Positions 33,970-45,891 of a stretch of 64,000 nt of DNA are shown piece by piece (within the stretch, counting starts at the first letter, position 1; each line of letters begins with the position of its first letter). Made by a program: the position numbers and the translations under genes. This DNA is from Diplodia intermedia. Its lineage: Eukaryota > Ascomycota > Dothideomycetes > Botryosphaeriales > Botryosphaeriaceae. The notes under the pieces were generated by a model. It was not told the DNA's origin and ran no database searches. It saw only the letters and a list, made by a program, of their open reading frames with translations. Where the stretch lies: NCBI GenBank assembly GCA_021495925.1, contig JAKEKT010000003.1, positions 558,001 to 622,000 of the forward strand, read 5' to 3'.

Positions 33970-35178
33970 ATGAGCGCCCTGCAGGATCCGCCCAAGGCCA
34001 TGCCCGTTGGGCCCAGCCCGCGCAATTCCTCCGTCGCCCTGTTGCCCGAGCGCCGCACCACCGGTGACGGCGACGCCGCCCACGACGACGCAACCGCAAC
34101 TCCAAAGTCCGCCAGCAAGCGCCGCTTCTTTGGATTGGGGCGGAAGAAGGACGGTGCCGACAAGAGGGAGGAGAAGCCGATCAAGCAGCAGGACCAGGCG
34201 CCGCCGCGCACGCCCGCCGGCGTGCCTGCGAACGCGACTGCGCCAGCCTCGCAGCAGCAGCAGACGACGCCTCTGCGCGCCGCCGTGCGTCCCATTTCAC
34301 CAAGGTATTCGCCGCCCATCGATGCCCGCCAGGCCTTCGTCAGCACGCCTCAGGGCAGTCCGCGCGTCTATGCCTCATCCGCCGCGTCCCCTAGCAGGGG
34401 TTACAGATCCTCCTCGCCGCGGCTCCACTCGCCGGCTTCATCGCAAATATTCGAGCGCAATGTGCAGGAAAGCACCCTCTCGGGCGAACTTTCGCCCGCC
34501 ATACCCTCGCATATCCAAACAGAGGATCACATCCCGCCGGTTCTGGAAGCTTCCGCCCAGGCCATCACGGACGATCACCTGAACCCGGATGAGGTCGAGA
34601 TCGTAATGCACTCAGCGCACCAGCCCGCAGTATCCAGCGTCCCCCCGAGTTCTGCGTCGACCGAGGCTGTGTCGTCGCCAACGATCGACGAGGTGGCCTC
34701 TAAGTCGGAAACGGATGACGGGGCCGATGGCTCAAACTACGGCTCCTTTGACAAGGAAGACGTGCGTCGCCTCTCCTTCATCTCCTTCGCAGACGTCGTT
34801 CAAGCAGAACACGCCGAGACTAGCCGCGACTCTATCCACCACATGTCTCTCTCATCGACCGCAAATCGTTCGCCGTCTCCTGTTCGGAGCCCCGCTTCTT
34901 CTCGCGGTGTTGGCACGAGCCCCCCTACCAGCGGTGCTCCCAGCATGAAAGGAATCGACGCGAAAGCACCACGTATAGGCGGTGCGCCTGCAAGTCCGAC
35001 TCTTTCTCAGGGCGCCTACAGCCCGCCGCTCAGCGGCGGTGAGCTCATGGTCGAGACTATGCGACAAGCATTGAGGAAGACTGGCAGTGGTGACTTGAGC
35101 GGTGCGAGGAGCCCAAGCCAGCCAATGAGCGCTGCTAGTCTCGAACCCGAAGGCTCAGATCGACCGCCGTTTAGGTAA
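33970..35178 (+). CDS. Ser/Pro-rich disordered protein of unknown function
   Basis: This single exon encodes 402 aa. I do not recognise a named family. It is mostly low-complexity Ser/Pro/Ala/Thr with many SP and TP sites, so it is probably an intrinsically disordered phosphoprotein. Two islands stand out as ordered or conserved-looking: a basic patch KRRFFGLGRKKDGADKRE (about residues 50-67), possibly a membrane or nuclear targeting segment, and DVRRLSFISFADVVQAEHAE (about 263-282), preceded by an acidic stretch. The C-terminal block GGELMVETMRQALRKTGSGD could be a short amphipathic helix. Codon use is uniform with high GC at third positions and the frame is open over 1.2 kb, so it is coding. 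The same-strand neighbour is the RasGAP gene. Confidence 0.8.
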   Translation: MSALQDPPKAMPVGPSPRNSSVALLPERRTTGDGDAAHDDATATPKSASKRRFFGLGRKKDGADKREEKPIKQQDQAPPRTPAGVPANATAPASQQQQTTPLRAAVRPISPRYSPPIDARQAFVSTPQGSPRVYASSAASPSRGYRSSSPRLHSPASSQIFERNVQESTLSGELSPAIPSHIQTEDHIPPVLEASAQAITDDHLNPDEVEIVMHSAHQPAVSSVPPSSASTEAVSSPTIDEVASKSETDDGADGSNYGSFDKEDVRRLSFISFADVVQAEHAETSRDSIHHMSLSSTANRSPSPVRSPASSRGVGTSPPTSGAPSMKGIDAKAPRIGGAPASPTLSQGAYSPPLSGGELMVETMRQALRKTGSGDLSGARSPSQPMSAASLEPEGSDRPPFR

Positions 35179-37766
35179 AGAAGCCAGGGCCATTGGGGTT
35201 GCGCACACGGTGCGACGTGTTGCTTGGCAGGCTTACTGTACGCGGAATGTGAAGGGTGATGAGAGGGGGTGATGTGTTCGGACGTGGCCACCGTCGTAAC
35301 GGGTGATGCACGCAGGTGCAGGTACGGATAGTCTGGGTGTCCAAGGATGCTCAGCTGGGATGGACCTGTGCTGATGGTCAGGTATGATTTGGTTCGCGGA
35401 GTACCCCTTTTCTGCTTTTTCTACGAACGCCCGTTTGCTTCTGCCTGACTTTCTAGGTTTATGTTCTTTTCTTTTTCTCTTGGGCAGAAGATTTACCATG
35501 GGCGCATGTTGGCGTGGTTTGCTCTTTCAGCAGGCAGATTCCCCTTCGCGGTGATGGTTGTTTTTCTCCGTTTATGATTCTCCGTAGGTGGGATCTATCT
35601 TTCATCTTACACGTTCAATTTTCTTTCGTGCTGGAGCATGATGGAGACGGATTGTTACCCCTATTTGGGACGTTTATACCGATTGTGATGGATGACGGTC
35701 AATACACACGTCATGATTTTGAGATGCCTGTTATTGAGCTGCACCGAGAATGGCAGAGTCGCATTGCTTACGAAGTCTGCACCGATTTCAGTGGGGCAAC
35801 TTGTCGAGAAGTGATTCACGGGCCGTCAGATGACGGGATGCTGATTCATTGGCAGAGGCCCGACGAGTTTTAACTTCTCACGGCCGGGCCAGAACACGGG
35901 ACATGTGTCTCCTGTCGCTCAGGCTGGTGCTCATAAGGCCGAGTGGCTTCTGGGACCAGGAAGCCAAGTGTTGATCAGCCTTGCAACCCGGCAGGTGCAT
36001 TTCGGGCTGGTAAGCGACAAGAGCACCCGCCGCGGAAAATGCTCTATAGCTGCACAAGGCAGTCAATCAAAGATTAGACGAGGAAGAGGACCCTATTCGG
36101 CGCCCGACTGGCAATCTGATGCAAGGCAATGGGTGCCTGACGGCCTTTTTGGCCCCATTGCCCAGCCATTGACGCAGGCGTTCAGGTACATACATACAGC
36201 GTGCAGCAGCAGCGCAGCACAGGTCTGTACGGGCCGTTCGCCCGGCAAAAAAAATAAAAATAAAAAAAGCAATGCAGGGCTGGGAACAAGTAATTACCAG
36301 GAACCCACGTTCATTACAGCAGGAGGCCATTGGTGGCTGCACGGCGGATGTTTCGAGGTCACCGACGGGACACGCCAGGACGAAACACCGTTGCGAGGCC
36401 CTGGGGCGCCACGTATGTGGTGCTCGGAGAGATAGGTACATAGGAGAATAAATGACATGGCTCGTGGCCCTTGTGCAATGCTGGAGTTCAAACGGGCAGC
36501 CAGCTGTCCGTTCCCAGCGCCACGGTAATGAGAAAGGGCGCAGGGAGCCCCGACGCGGGTGGCTCGAGTGCTCGCTGCGCTGTTCCAAGCGAAGGGTCTG
36601 GGACTTCCAGGGGCGGCAGAGGCAGCAGACGTCGTCCCTTGGCTGGTCGTGTGGGCGCGCCCGACACGCTGACGGGCGCTGCAGATGGACGACTAGCAGT
36701 GGGCGGGGCGGGCGGCGGTTGGGAGCGGACGGCGAGGGCAGCGATTCACGGCTATGCTATGCTACGGGGGCGGGCGCGGCAGGCCGGCGGGCTGGGCGTG
36801 GAGCGGCGGTGCTCAGTGCGCAACGCTGCATGCGGTGAGCGGCGCCGTTGGGCAGTTGAGCGAGGCCGGGCGAGGATGCATGCGTGGAAGCGTCAGATCG
36901 AAGGCTTGGCCGCGCAAGGGGAGAGTGTCAGCCTGCGCGGTGCAACGGCGGTGCTCAAGCAGATCGCTGCATGCACCTGGGTGGACTCCAGCGGGCTGCT
37001 CGGAGGGGGGAGCCGCACCGATGGACAGGCACCGCAACCCAGCGCCGGAGGCGAGTCGAGCATCGCCTGCCCGAGCGCCTCTCTTCCCGCTCCGAGGCGC
37101 CCTAACCGCTGCGGGCACTGCTGCTGGGTGCTGAGGCCGATTCCCTGTCGCATTGGCACGAGCGCCCGGCCCTATTCATCGCTCGAGCGAAGGCAGAACC
37201 ACGAACACCAGGCCCGCCCTGACAAACACCGCTCTCATCACGTCCACCGCCGCCCATTCCCGCCCAGCAGAGCGCGCACAGAGCCGCGCCTCCCTCCCAC
37301 CGACACTGCGGCGCGAGCGAACGCACCGCCAGCGCGACGCCGCACCCCCGAGCTTGCCGAGCCTCTCGCTCGCCTCCTGCTCCTGCGAAGCTGCGAACGC
37401 CCCGGCCCTGCCCCCGAGCCCCCAGCACGACCGACGCCCGCATGCCTCCCTGACCCGCGGCGCCAGCACGATCGTCCTCCACACCAGCGAACCCTCGCCG
37501 ACGGCAAACCAATGCGGGCGCTCGCCATCGCTACGGGTCGTGTTCATTGCGTTATCGCCGCGCAGGTCTGCGTCTCGCTCGGGCCTCGCACAGCCGAGTC
37601 TGCTCGCCAGTCACGCATACACAACCACACGTTACACGCGGCGGGCGCCAGTGGCAGACGTCTGCAGTCCAGTTGCGGCCGGAGTGCTCTCTGCCGACGA
37701 GCGCCGTTTGCCTGAGTCCGGGAGACCCCAAGCACCACCCGCACGGCCGTCGACTAGTCTAGCATC
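35179..37766. other. Interval before the RasGAP gene, probably including a long 5' leader
   Basis: 2.6 kb. The first part is the 3' flank of the preceding gene; an A/T tract lies at about 36248-36269. From about 37,150 to the RasGAP start the sequence is C-rich with pyrimidine blocks, typical of a long fungal 5' leader. The open frame at 36471-37715 has no motif and biased, repetitive composition; I do not call it. Confidence 0.5.
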
Positions 37767-40700
37767 ATGGACACCGCCCGGCCCTCGCGCCGCAAGAAGA
37801 CGGCGACTTCTGTCCCGGAAGACGCACCCTACGCTCAGGATGAGTCCCCGTTGCCCAGCGCATCCTTCTCGCAATCCTCCTCCACCATCCGTCCGGTTAC
37901 CCCCGAGTCGAACCCAGACATCGACCAGTCCTTCTCGCATGCCCCCGACGACCACCTGCAGGCCGACTTCAGCACTGCGACCTCCCCCGCGACCTCTCCC
38001 AAGACCCTGGCGCACGACGGCTCCAACCACATGCACCGTAGCCTGGCCAGCCGAAATGCGGCGACGGCAAACGAGGGAGAGTACGCAATGAGGAGCTCTC
38101 GCGAGCCGTCCAACCGCCCGCGCACCCGGACCATGGAGGAACGCACGTCGAGAGACCGCTCGCCGTCTTCGTTGTTCAAGAGCCGCCACCGCATCGGCTC
38201 AGTCCACTCGACCGGCCCGGTCCCCTTCCAAGGGCTCGACGATACCGTCACTTCCATCGGACACCCATCCACCATCTCGCCGCCTCCCGTCAACTCGTCG
38301 CGGAACAACTCTGGCTCGCGGGCACGCCTCATGAAGCAGCCGCCGCGGACAACCTCCCCGCTGCCCCATTCGCACTCGGCCCAACCGGATTCGTGGGTGT
38401 CGCCAGTCCCGGCCTCGGACGCAAAGAAAATACTGAAACTCATGCGGTCGACTTGTGGACGGATGAAGGGCATGCTGGCGTTCAGAAGGGGAGACACAAG
38501 CCCTTGGGCGTTGTCGTACTGCTACATCAACGAAGAGTCAGGTAGTTTGGTGTACGAGCCCAAGAACGACAACTCGTATCACCGGACGCTTATTCCCGAC
38601 CTGCGCGGTTGCCGGGTCAAGACGGCGTACGATGCTGAATCGTACACCGCCTATATCGACATTAATCTGCACAATTCTAACCTGGAGGTTCACCTACGCC
38701 CTCCGACCCAGGAGGAATACGATTCGTGGTTTGCCGCTCTCATGTGCTGGCAACCCATCCGCCCCAAAGGAATCCAGAACAAGATGGCAAAGCCTCAGCA
38801 GCCACTTTCAAGCGCAAGCGGCAGGCCCCCGCTCGACAGCCGGCGGCATTCCGAGATCTCCCTTTTGAAGGAGGCACCGATAATAAAAGTTGGAAAGATG
38901 ATTTTCTGGGACACGAATGTATCATACAGCAATGCCGGCAACCCCAAGTCCGCCCAAGCCGCGGCGACTGGGTCGGCTCGACCTGCTCCGGCGACGCGCA
39001 TGCAGAGCTTTGGTGCTCGCAGGTGGCGCCGTGTTTCCTGCACGCTGCGGGAGAACGGCGAGTTGAAGCTGTACTCTGACACTGACGTCACGCTCGTTTC
39101 GGTGGTGCAGCTGTCGCAGCTTTCGCGATGTGCGGTTCAGCGGCTGGATCCGACCGTTCTGGATAGCGATTTCTGCATTGCTATTTACCCTCAGTACACC
39201 TCCACCTCCACTTCTCTATCTCTCCTCAGACCGATTTTCCTGTCGTTGGATTCACGGGTGCAATATGAGGTCTGGCTTGTCCTTCTTCGTGCATTTACGA
39301 TACCCCAATTATACGGCCCGAAACAACCTTCGATCAGTCTTCCAGAAGATTTGCAGTCGCCAGGGTCGCAGTCGTCACAGCTGGCCCAAGCGCAAAGCGC
39401 CCTAGACATGTTCCGCATGGAACGATCGCTCAACGTTCGCATCATCGAGGCTCGGCTAAGCCCACCCTTGAGCCCCAAGTTTGGCGAGGGCCGCGCCATC
39501 CACCACGGGCCACGGCCTTCGTCGGGGAACAAAGAACTTCAAGGTGGCTATTACGTCGAAGTCCTCTTGGATGGCGAGACTCGCGCAAGGACCATGATCA
39601 AAGACGCTTCCGACCCATTCTGGCGGGAAGAGTTCGATTTCCAGGATTTGCCGGCGGCCATGTCAACGGCCAGCCTGTTGCTTAAGAAGAGACCGACGAC
39701 ACCGCCGAGTAACGGAGCAAAGGCTCAAATCTATGCCAAGGATCTGGCCAGGGAAGCTTTTGCCGGCAACGACAGTTCTGGTGGCTACGCGGGCATCTCG
39801 TTTGACCAGACCTGTGGAAAAGTCGACGTCTATCTTGATGATCTCGAATCCGGTCAAGAGGTGGAGAAGTGGTGGCCCATGATCAACATGTATGGCAATT
39901 CCGTCGGCGAGTTACTCGTTCGTGTGAAGGCAGAGGAAGGTGTGATTCTGATGGCGCGGGACTATCAGCCGATGTCAGAATTGCTGCACCGCTTCTCCAA
40001 TGGATTGACTCTCCAAATCGCAACCATGATCCCGCAGGAACTCAAGAGGTTAAGCGAATGCCTGCTCAACATTTTCCAAGTCTCTGGCCAAGCCGGCGAG
40101 TGGATCATGGCCCTTGTCGAGGAAGAAATCGACGGCACAGCCAAGGAAACCTCGGTCAGTCGGCTTCGTTTCAGTCGTCGCCTCGGCTCAGGCGACGCCG
40201 GCGACTTGACCTACTCCAACGCTGGCGATCGCGAACTGGTCGTCCGTGATTTGGGCAACAATGCCAAACTCGAGGCAAACCTGTTGTTCCGCGGCAACAC
40301 GTTATTAACCAAGGCTCTCGACTTCCACATGAAGCGTCTCGGCAAGGAGTACCTCGAAGAAACCCTCGGAGAAAGGTTGCAGGAGATTGCAGACCGTGAT
40401 CCTGAATGCGAGGTTGATCCGAACCGCATCGGCGACCCGCATGAGGTGCAGCGCAATTGGAAGAGGCTCATTGCTCTAACCGAGGAGATGTGGGATGCTA
40501 TCGCTTCCAGTGTTCACAGGTGTCCTGCAGAGCTGCGTTTGATCTTCAGGCACATCAGAGCATGCGCAGAGGACCGCTATGGAGACTTCCTGAGGACGGT
40601 TACGTACAGTTCCGTCAGCGGCTTCATTTTCTTGCGTTTCTTTTGCCCGGCTGTCCTAAACCCCAAGCTGTTCGGTTTGCTGAAAGGTATGTTTAGATGT

Positions 40701-42602
40701 CCAGGCCACGACGACACGGGATGCAGCTAACGTTCAATAGATCATCCCAAGATGCGCGCCCGGCGCACGTTGACTCTGATCGCAAAGTCGCTTCAGGGTC
40801 TTGCCAACATGTCAACCTTTGGCGCCAAAGAACAGTGGATGGAGCCCATGAATTCATTCCTGAACGGTCACCGGCACGAATTCAAGAAGTTCATTGACGA
40901 TATCTGCTCAATTTCGCCGAACACCTCGTCCGTTTCGCCGATCCCGCCTTCGTACAGCACGCCGCTCGCAATCTTGCAGCGTTTGCCACCCACCAGCAGG
41001 GAAGGTTTCCCCAGTCTGCCGTACCTCATCGACCACGCTCGGAACTTTGCCGAATTGGTAACACTGTGGCTTGACAACACGGGAGAGCTTGCTGAGAACC
41101 TAGCGCAAGAGGAAGGTGACCTGGCAAAGTTCCACAACATCTGCGTCGCCCTCAACGCACGAACACGTGATTGTCTGGAACGGGCCGAACGCGCCGAAAG
41201 GCCAAGCAGCACCCTCAGTGTCAAGTGGGAAGAACTGGTGGAGCAGCTGGAGCATACCTCGATATCTCCGGCGTCTGAGTATCCTCCACCGGTACCCACT
41301 GAATCTCCGCCACTCGGTTTCGAACTGGGAAGCCTGAGGCGGAGGCACAGAGACACGGAGACGAGTACCGGATCGGGCACCTCGGCGCCGTCCTCTGCCA
41401 TTCCTTCAGCGCCTATGTCGCCGACGTCGACGATCGGAACCTTGCCGATTCAAGGCGGGCCCATGTCCCCCATGTCTCCCAGCTTGCCGATTCAAGGGGC
41501 GACTGGTAATGTGACCTGGCAACGTGACCCTTGGGACTTTGCTGGGCGCGAACGCGATGCGCAACGTGTCTCAGATACACCGACCACATCAACAACCGCG
41601 GGAACGCTAGGCAGCAGCCGCAGTCTCTCGCAGAGGGCTACGCACAACCGGATCGCAGCATCGTCCCCTGCCCGTTCAGCAGCATCTACAAACAATACGC
41701 CGCGTTCGTCGAGCCGATATGCGCCCAGCACCGAAGGTGGTAACGCAAGCCAGGCTGGGAGTGTGAAAGGTAGCATTGAGGAGACCAGTGATGAGGAGGA
41801 CATCGAGGATGATGGGGAGAGTAGCATGGGCGGAGACCTTGCCAGTCACGGAAGACACACGCCCCCAGGTTCGTCTCATGGAGGATTCGAGGAACGCATG
41901 GGTGTTAGCGAGCAGTTGCTCTCTCACCAAAGCGTTGGCCCTGGCAGTTACCCGGGCCCCGGAGGATCTCAACCTCAGTCTGACTGGCCTCGACCGATCA
42001 ACGGACCAGGGGGCATGGCGGGCAGTAACTTCGCCATGCCGAACAGTGTCTATCCCGCGAATCCACACGCGTACACGCCATCGCGCGGACCATCTCAGCA
42101 AACTTCTTACTCAACCCTCGCACAGGCCACTGGAGTTCAAAGCATGGAGAGCAGCACATACAGTGACAATGGCCACTCGACGCCAACGGCCATCTCAACG
42201 TACCAGGCGGGTTCCATCGTCCCCACGCAGCATTCCCCCGGCGGGATGTACGATGAGGACGGGTCGGAAAGCGAAACCACTGCATTGCCGCAAGTGAACG
42301 CCAGGGGAGACCGGAACTACAGCGATGTGCTCGAGAACCTGAGCAGGAGCGAGAGAGAAAGCAGAGGTCTGCGCAGCCTGGTGTTCAAGAAGAGGAGCAA
42401 AGACGGCAAGGACCGGTCCGAAAAGGAGCGGGAAAGGGAGGAGAAGCGCGAGCGCCGGAAGATGGAGAGGCATGCGGAGAAAGAGCGGGAGAAGCTTGAG
42501 CGGGAGAGAGAGAAGGAGAGGGGCCGAGAAAGAGGAGGCACGCAGAGAGGGCGGGAGAGAATGGGGGACTTGAGCAGCGAGCTGCGAGCTGACGACGAAT
42601 GA
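37767..42602 (+). CDS. Ras GTPase-activating protein with PH and C2 domains (Bud2/Cla2-like)
   Basis: Exons 37767-40686 and 40741-42602 give 1593 aa. It should accelerate GTP hydrolysis on a Ras-like GTPase at the cell cortex; the layout resembles fungal Bud2/Cla2-type regulators of Rsr1/Bud1, but the exact target is inference. A disordered 220-residue N-terminus is followed by a PH-like domain (about 226-333, ending in DSWFAALMCW), a second PH-like or split-PH segment (about 411-515, RRWRRVSCTLRENGELKLY), a C2-like region (about 552-735, YVEVLLDGETRARTMIKD) and the RasGAP domain (about 748-1120). The likely arginine finger is Arg842 in LLFRGNTLLTKALDF, and FLRFFCPAVLNPKLFGLL is the family signature. 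The last 600 residues are Ser/Pro rich and end in a highly charged Glu/Arg/Lys helix of about 70 residues. The intron joint gives LKDHPKMRARRTL, as expected in the GAP fold. Confidence 0.92.
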
Positions 42603-44976
42603 CTCTCGTCGGCTCTGTCCCCATGTTTCATGTCTTTTGTCCTGCATCGCGACGCGTTTGATTGATTCTTCGCGAATCCTGGGAGGCGCCGATTTCTTGC
42701 ATCCTTTTGCTTTTTCTTCAATTGAAGAATGTTTGGAAAAAGGGTGGCATTGGTGCTTTTTTGGGACGAAAAATGTTCTGTCATTGTTGGGAGAGTGGTC
42801 ATCTTTTCTGGCATCTTTTTCTCCGACCCTTTCACGAACCCTGTCGTTGTCATTCTTCACATCACTTGCATAGAGATTCCCCAAAGAGGTGGACCGAGGT
42901 GTCAATTGGGGGGGTTTTGATTTTTTTTTTTATTGTTTCCTTGGTGGACGAAAGCGAGGAGGTGCGTTGGGAGAGCGGGATGGCCTGTGGATGATGAAAG
43001 TAGCATTTACCGGGTGTCTTGTGTGTTATGTGTGTTTACCTTGTTTTGCTGTTTCCTGTTGCCACTATTTGCTGTTTCTACATAGCGGACCCTACTGCAC
43101 TACCTTTTAGTTGATGATGTCTACGATAGGATAGGAAGGAGGCCTTTTAACGTAACCTACCACCGTTAGTACCTACACCAGACACACACGATATTCTTTA
43201 CTTGGGGCGGTCTTCCACACCTTATTCTTCCCTTGTTCACCCGTCCCTTGTCGACTCTCTCTCTCTCTCTCTCCTACGAGACACGCCCCAGAGCCTCCGT
43301 TTTCCCCAATCCCCCCTCGAGTCCGTTGCTTGAATTGGACTCGAAGGCGCTCCTCGTCTCTCATGCATTTACGGGCGCACGATACCTACCTCTCCTTTCA
43401 TATATGAACTTTTGACGGAAAAAGTTACGATGGTTGGGAGATACATATACCCCACACAGGGGAAAGGAGCAAAATCCTTCTCGTCTCTCTAGGCGAAGTT
43501 GACCGACCCCCATTCTGCAAAGATGAAGGAGGGGGTTGGTTATTCGCCTTACCGCTCATTCTTCTTCTCCCTTCTTTCACGAAGCTTCCTTCCTTCCTTC
43601 CCCCTCCCTCTCCTGTCCCGACTGGCGGGGACCTTGTCATCAGCACCTTTTTTTTTTTCTCTCTTTTCTTCGCTTGTATCGAGGCAACCGCCTCATCCTC
43701 CTCCTCCTCCCTTGGACCGCCGATTTGCAAATCCTCTCCCCCCGTTCTTTCTTTCTCTCTCTCTCTTTTTCTTTCCCTCAATCCCCATCGTTTTTGTCTT
43801 TCGTTTACTGCCACCACCCCCTCTTTCCTCTTCTAGAGCGATCGGTACGAGAAAGCGGCACAACGGCGGTTGGAGGGAGATCGATTTTCACTGCGAGAAA
43901 GAGACAGAGACAGAGAGAGAGGGAGAGGGAGGGAGGGAGGGAAAGGGAAGAGGGTACGCGGGTATGGGTGGCACGTGTTGTTGGAGAGAGGAAGGCATGT
44001 GGCGGGTGCATTCACGCATGCATGCATCGAGGGCAGGATAGGGCAGGGCAGGGAATAAGGTGGGGGATGTGTTTTCTTCTTTTCTTTTCTTTTCTTTTTT
44101 TTTCTTCCGTTCCTCTTAGTGTTGATGACGAGTAAAGATGAGGAGGATATGGGTGTATATATGAGATGGGGACGGGAAAAAGAAAAAAAAGGAAAAGGGC
44201 ATGTGCACGATTTTTCTTTTACGTTTCCCTTTTTCTTTATTTTTTTTGTCGTTTCATCATCGATCGGAGTATCTCTTTTCTCTCTCTAATTTCTTTTTGA
44301 TGGAGATGGAGAGGAAGGAAGGAAGGAAGGAAGAAACGAAGTGTCGGACTGCAGACGCTTCTGGATGGGATTTTTTTTTTCCTGTGATAGACTTCTCATG
44401 TACGTACAATGTGTGTATAATGTGGTATACACGGTGCCTGTGATGTAATAAGCATTCTAGACCCTGATGGTCTCTGGAAATCGGGCGTCACAAATTTTGC
44501 GCTTTCACCTCGACGCTTGTCCCCAGGATGGAAAGCTGTTGCTGCTGCGGCGGACGGTTGAATGCGACTGACGGCTGGTTCCGCGTGATGAGGAGGAAAA
44601 GTCATGAATTACTGGAGGGGAGAGCTCCTCCACGATGATGGCTATTTAAGAAGTTTTGTTTACAGAAAAGAAGGGTGGGGGTGGGATATCAAGCAGGCGA
44701 AAAAGATGAAAAGTGAAAAGGAAAAGAAAAAAGCCCCTAGTACAGAATCCAGGGGGGGAAATGTCGGAAGAGATAAAGAGAGGGAGAGAGGGAGAGAGGG
44801 AGAGAGAGATAAGGAAAAAGAAGAAGAAGAAGAAAAGAAAAAAAACTACCATGTCCAATCCATTCGAACACACACGCAGCGAGCGATCCAACTCTTTCCC
44901 GATTCTTTCCCATATCCCCCTCTAAACCCCTGCCCGACCAACCAACCAACCCCCATCACATCCCATCATCATCCCA
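42603..44976. other. Shared 3' flank with dense microsatellites
   Basis: This 2.4-kb interval between two convergent genes is dominated by simple repeats from about 43255 on. No frame is supported; apparent long frames here are repeats read as protein. Confidence 0.6.
43255..44840 (+). repeat. Cluster of purine/pyrimidine microsatellites
   Basis: Tracts include CT (43255-43273 and about 43748-43778), GA and GGA (about 43896-43950), TTTTC (about 44071-44104), GGAA (44311-44333), GAGAGG (44776-44809) and GAA (44818-44840). They alternate strands and may fold or slip; no function is evident. Confidence 0.85.
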
Positions 44977-45891
44977 TCACGGCCCATAAAACCAATACTC
45001 AGCCGCATACTTGACCTCGACCTCACTCCCTTCCTCCATCCCCGCGCACGCATCCGGCGGCGCCGTGCCGCCGGCCGTCACGACGCGGTACACGGCGGCG
45101 ACGCCGTCGTCGGTCGTCGCCGCCTTGGTCAGGTACAGCCACGGCACGGCGCCCTCGCCGCCCAGCCCGGGGCACGCGTCGGCCGGCGCCGGCGCGCTGC
45201 CCTCCTTCGTTCCCTGGAACACGACGTCTGCGGCGGGGACGTGCAGGTCCCACGTCGGCGTCAGGGTGGACGAGAAGAAGTGCTCGCCGAAGGCGGAGGA
45301 GGGGAGGCCGGTGTCGGATAAGGACGAGGAGGTGGAGGACGAGGAGGAGGAGGAGGAAGAGGTGGTGGTGGATTCCCATGGCATTTGCGCGATGACGGCG
45401 TCCCACCATGTGTGGTCGGAGGCGGAGGAAGAGGAGGAGGAGGAGGAGGAAGAAGGGGGCAGGGCGCCGTACATGGCCAGCGCGAGCGGCGGCAGCGCGT
45501 CCTCGAAGAGCCGGCCCAGCGGCGACGAGAGGAAGGGCCCGATGTCCCAGAGCGAGGCGAGCGCGCCGGCCGACGACGGCGTGGCGACCGATTCGGCGGA
45601 GCCGTTGCTGCTGCCGCTGCACGTGTAGTTTTGCGTGCCCACGCCCAGCGCCACGTGCTTGAGCTTGTAGCCGGCCGGCGGCGTGGGCAGCGGCGTCGCT
45701 GCGCCCGCGATGGTCGGGAGCGTGAGGCGGGAGAGGTCGGGCGTGCCGCCGCGGCGGTTGTGGGTATTGTGGGGGGAGCGGGCTTGCGTGTCCGGTTGGG
45801 CTGGCGAGGATATGGGGCTGCCGGTGGTGAGGTGCGCTGCCGCCAGGAGGATGGTGAGGAGGATGGAGGTGATGGTCCGTGAGGTCGGCAT
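44977..45891 (-). CDS. Secreted DUF3455-domain protein
   Basis: This single minus-strand exon encodes 304 aa. A clear signal peptide occupies about residues 1-24. The DUF3455 fold is recognisable by YKLKHVALGVGTQNYTC near residue 74, GALASLWDIGPFLSS, TPTWDLHVP, VPWLYLTKAATTDDGVAAVYRV and a Cys-containing end with VKYAAEYWFYG. Members are small secreted fungal or bacterial proteins often mislabelled as malate dehydrogenase; their biochemical role is unknown. Two serine runs (about residues 150-160 and 177-190), coded mostly by TCC/TCT repeats, interrupt the domain and are probably slippage-prone insertions. The protein ends only a few residues after the domain, so the frame is complete. Confidence 0.85.
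   Translation of the reverse strand: MPTSRTITSILLTILLAAAHLTTGSPISSPAQPDTQARSPHNTHNRRGGTPDLSRLTLPTIAGAATPLPTPPAGYKLKHVALGVGTQNYTCSGSSNGSAESVATPSSAGALASLWDIGPFLSSPLGRLFEDALPPLALAMYGALPPSSSSSSSSSSASDHTWWDAVIAQMPWESTTTSSSSSSSSSTSSSLSDTGLPSSAFGEHFFSSTLTPTWDLHVPAADVVFQGTKEGSAPAPADACPGLGGEGAVPWLYLTKAATTDDGVAAVYRVVTAGGTAPPDACAGMEEGSEVEVKYAAEYWFYGP

Noticed and set aside
36471..37715. 414-aa plus-strand open frame before the RasGAP gene
   Set aside because: No domain, repetitive Arg/Ala/Ser composition, and its right part overlaps the C-rich leader of the RasGAP gene.
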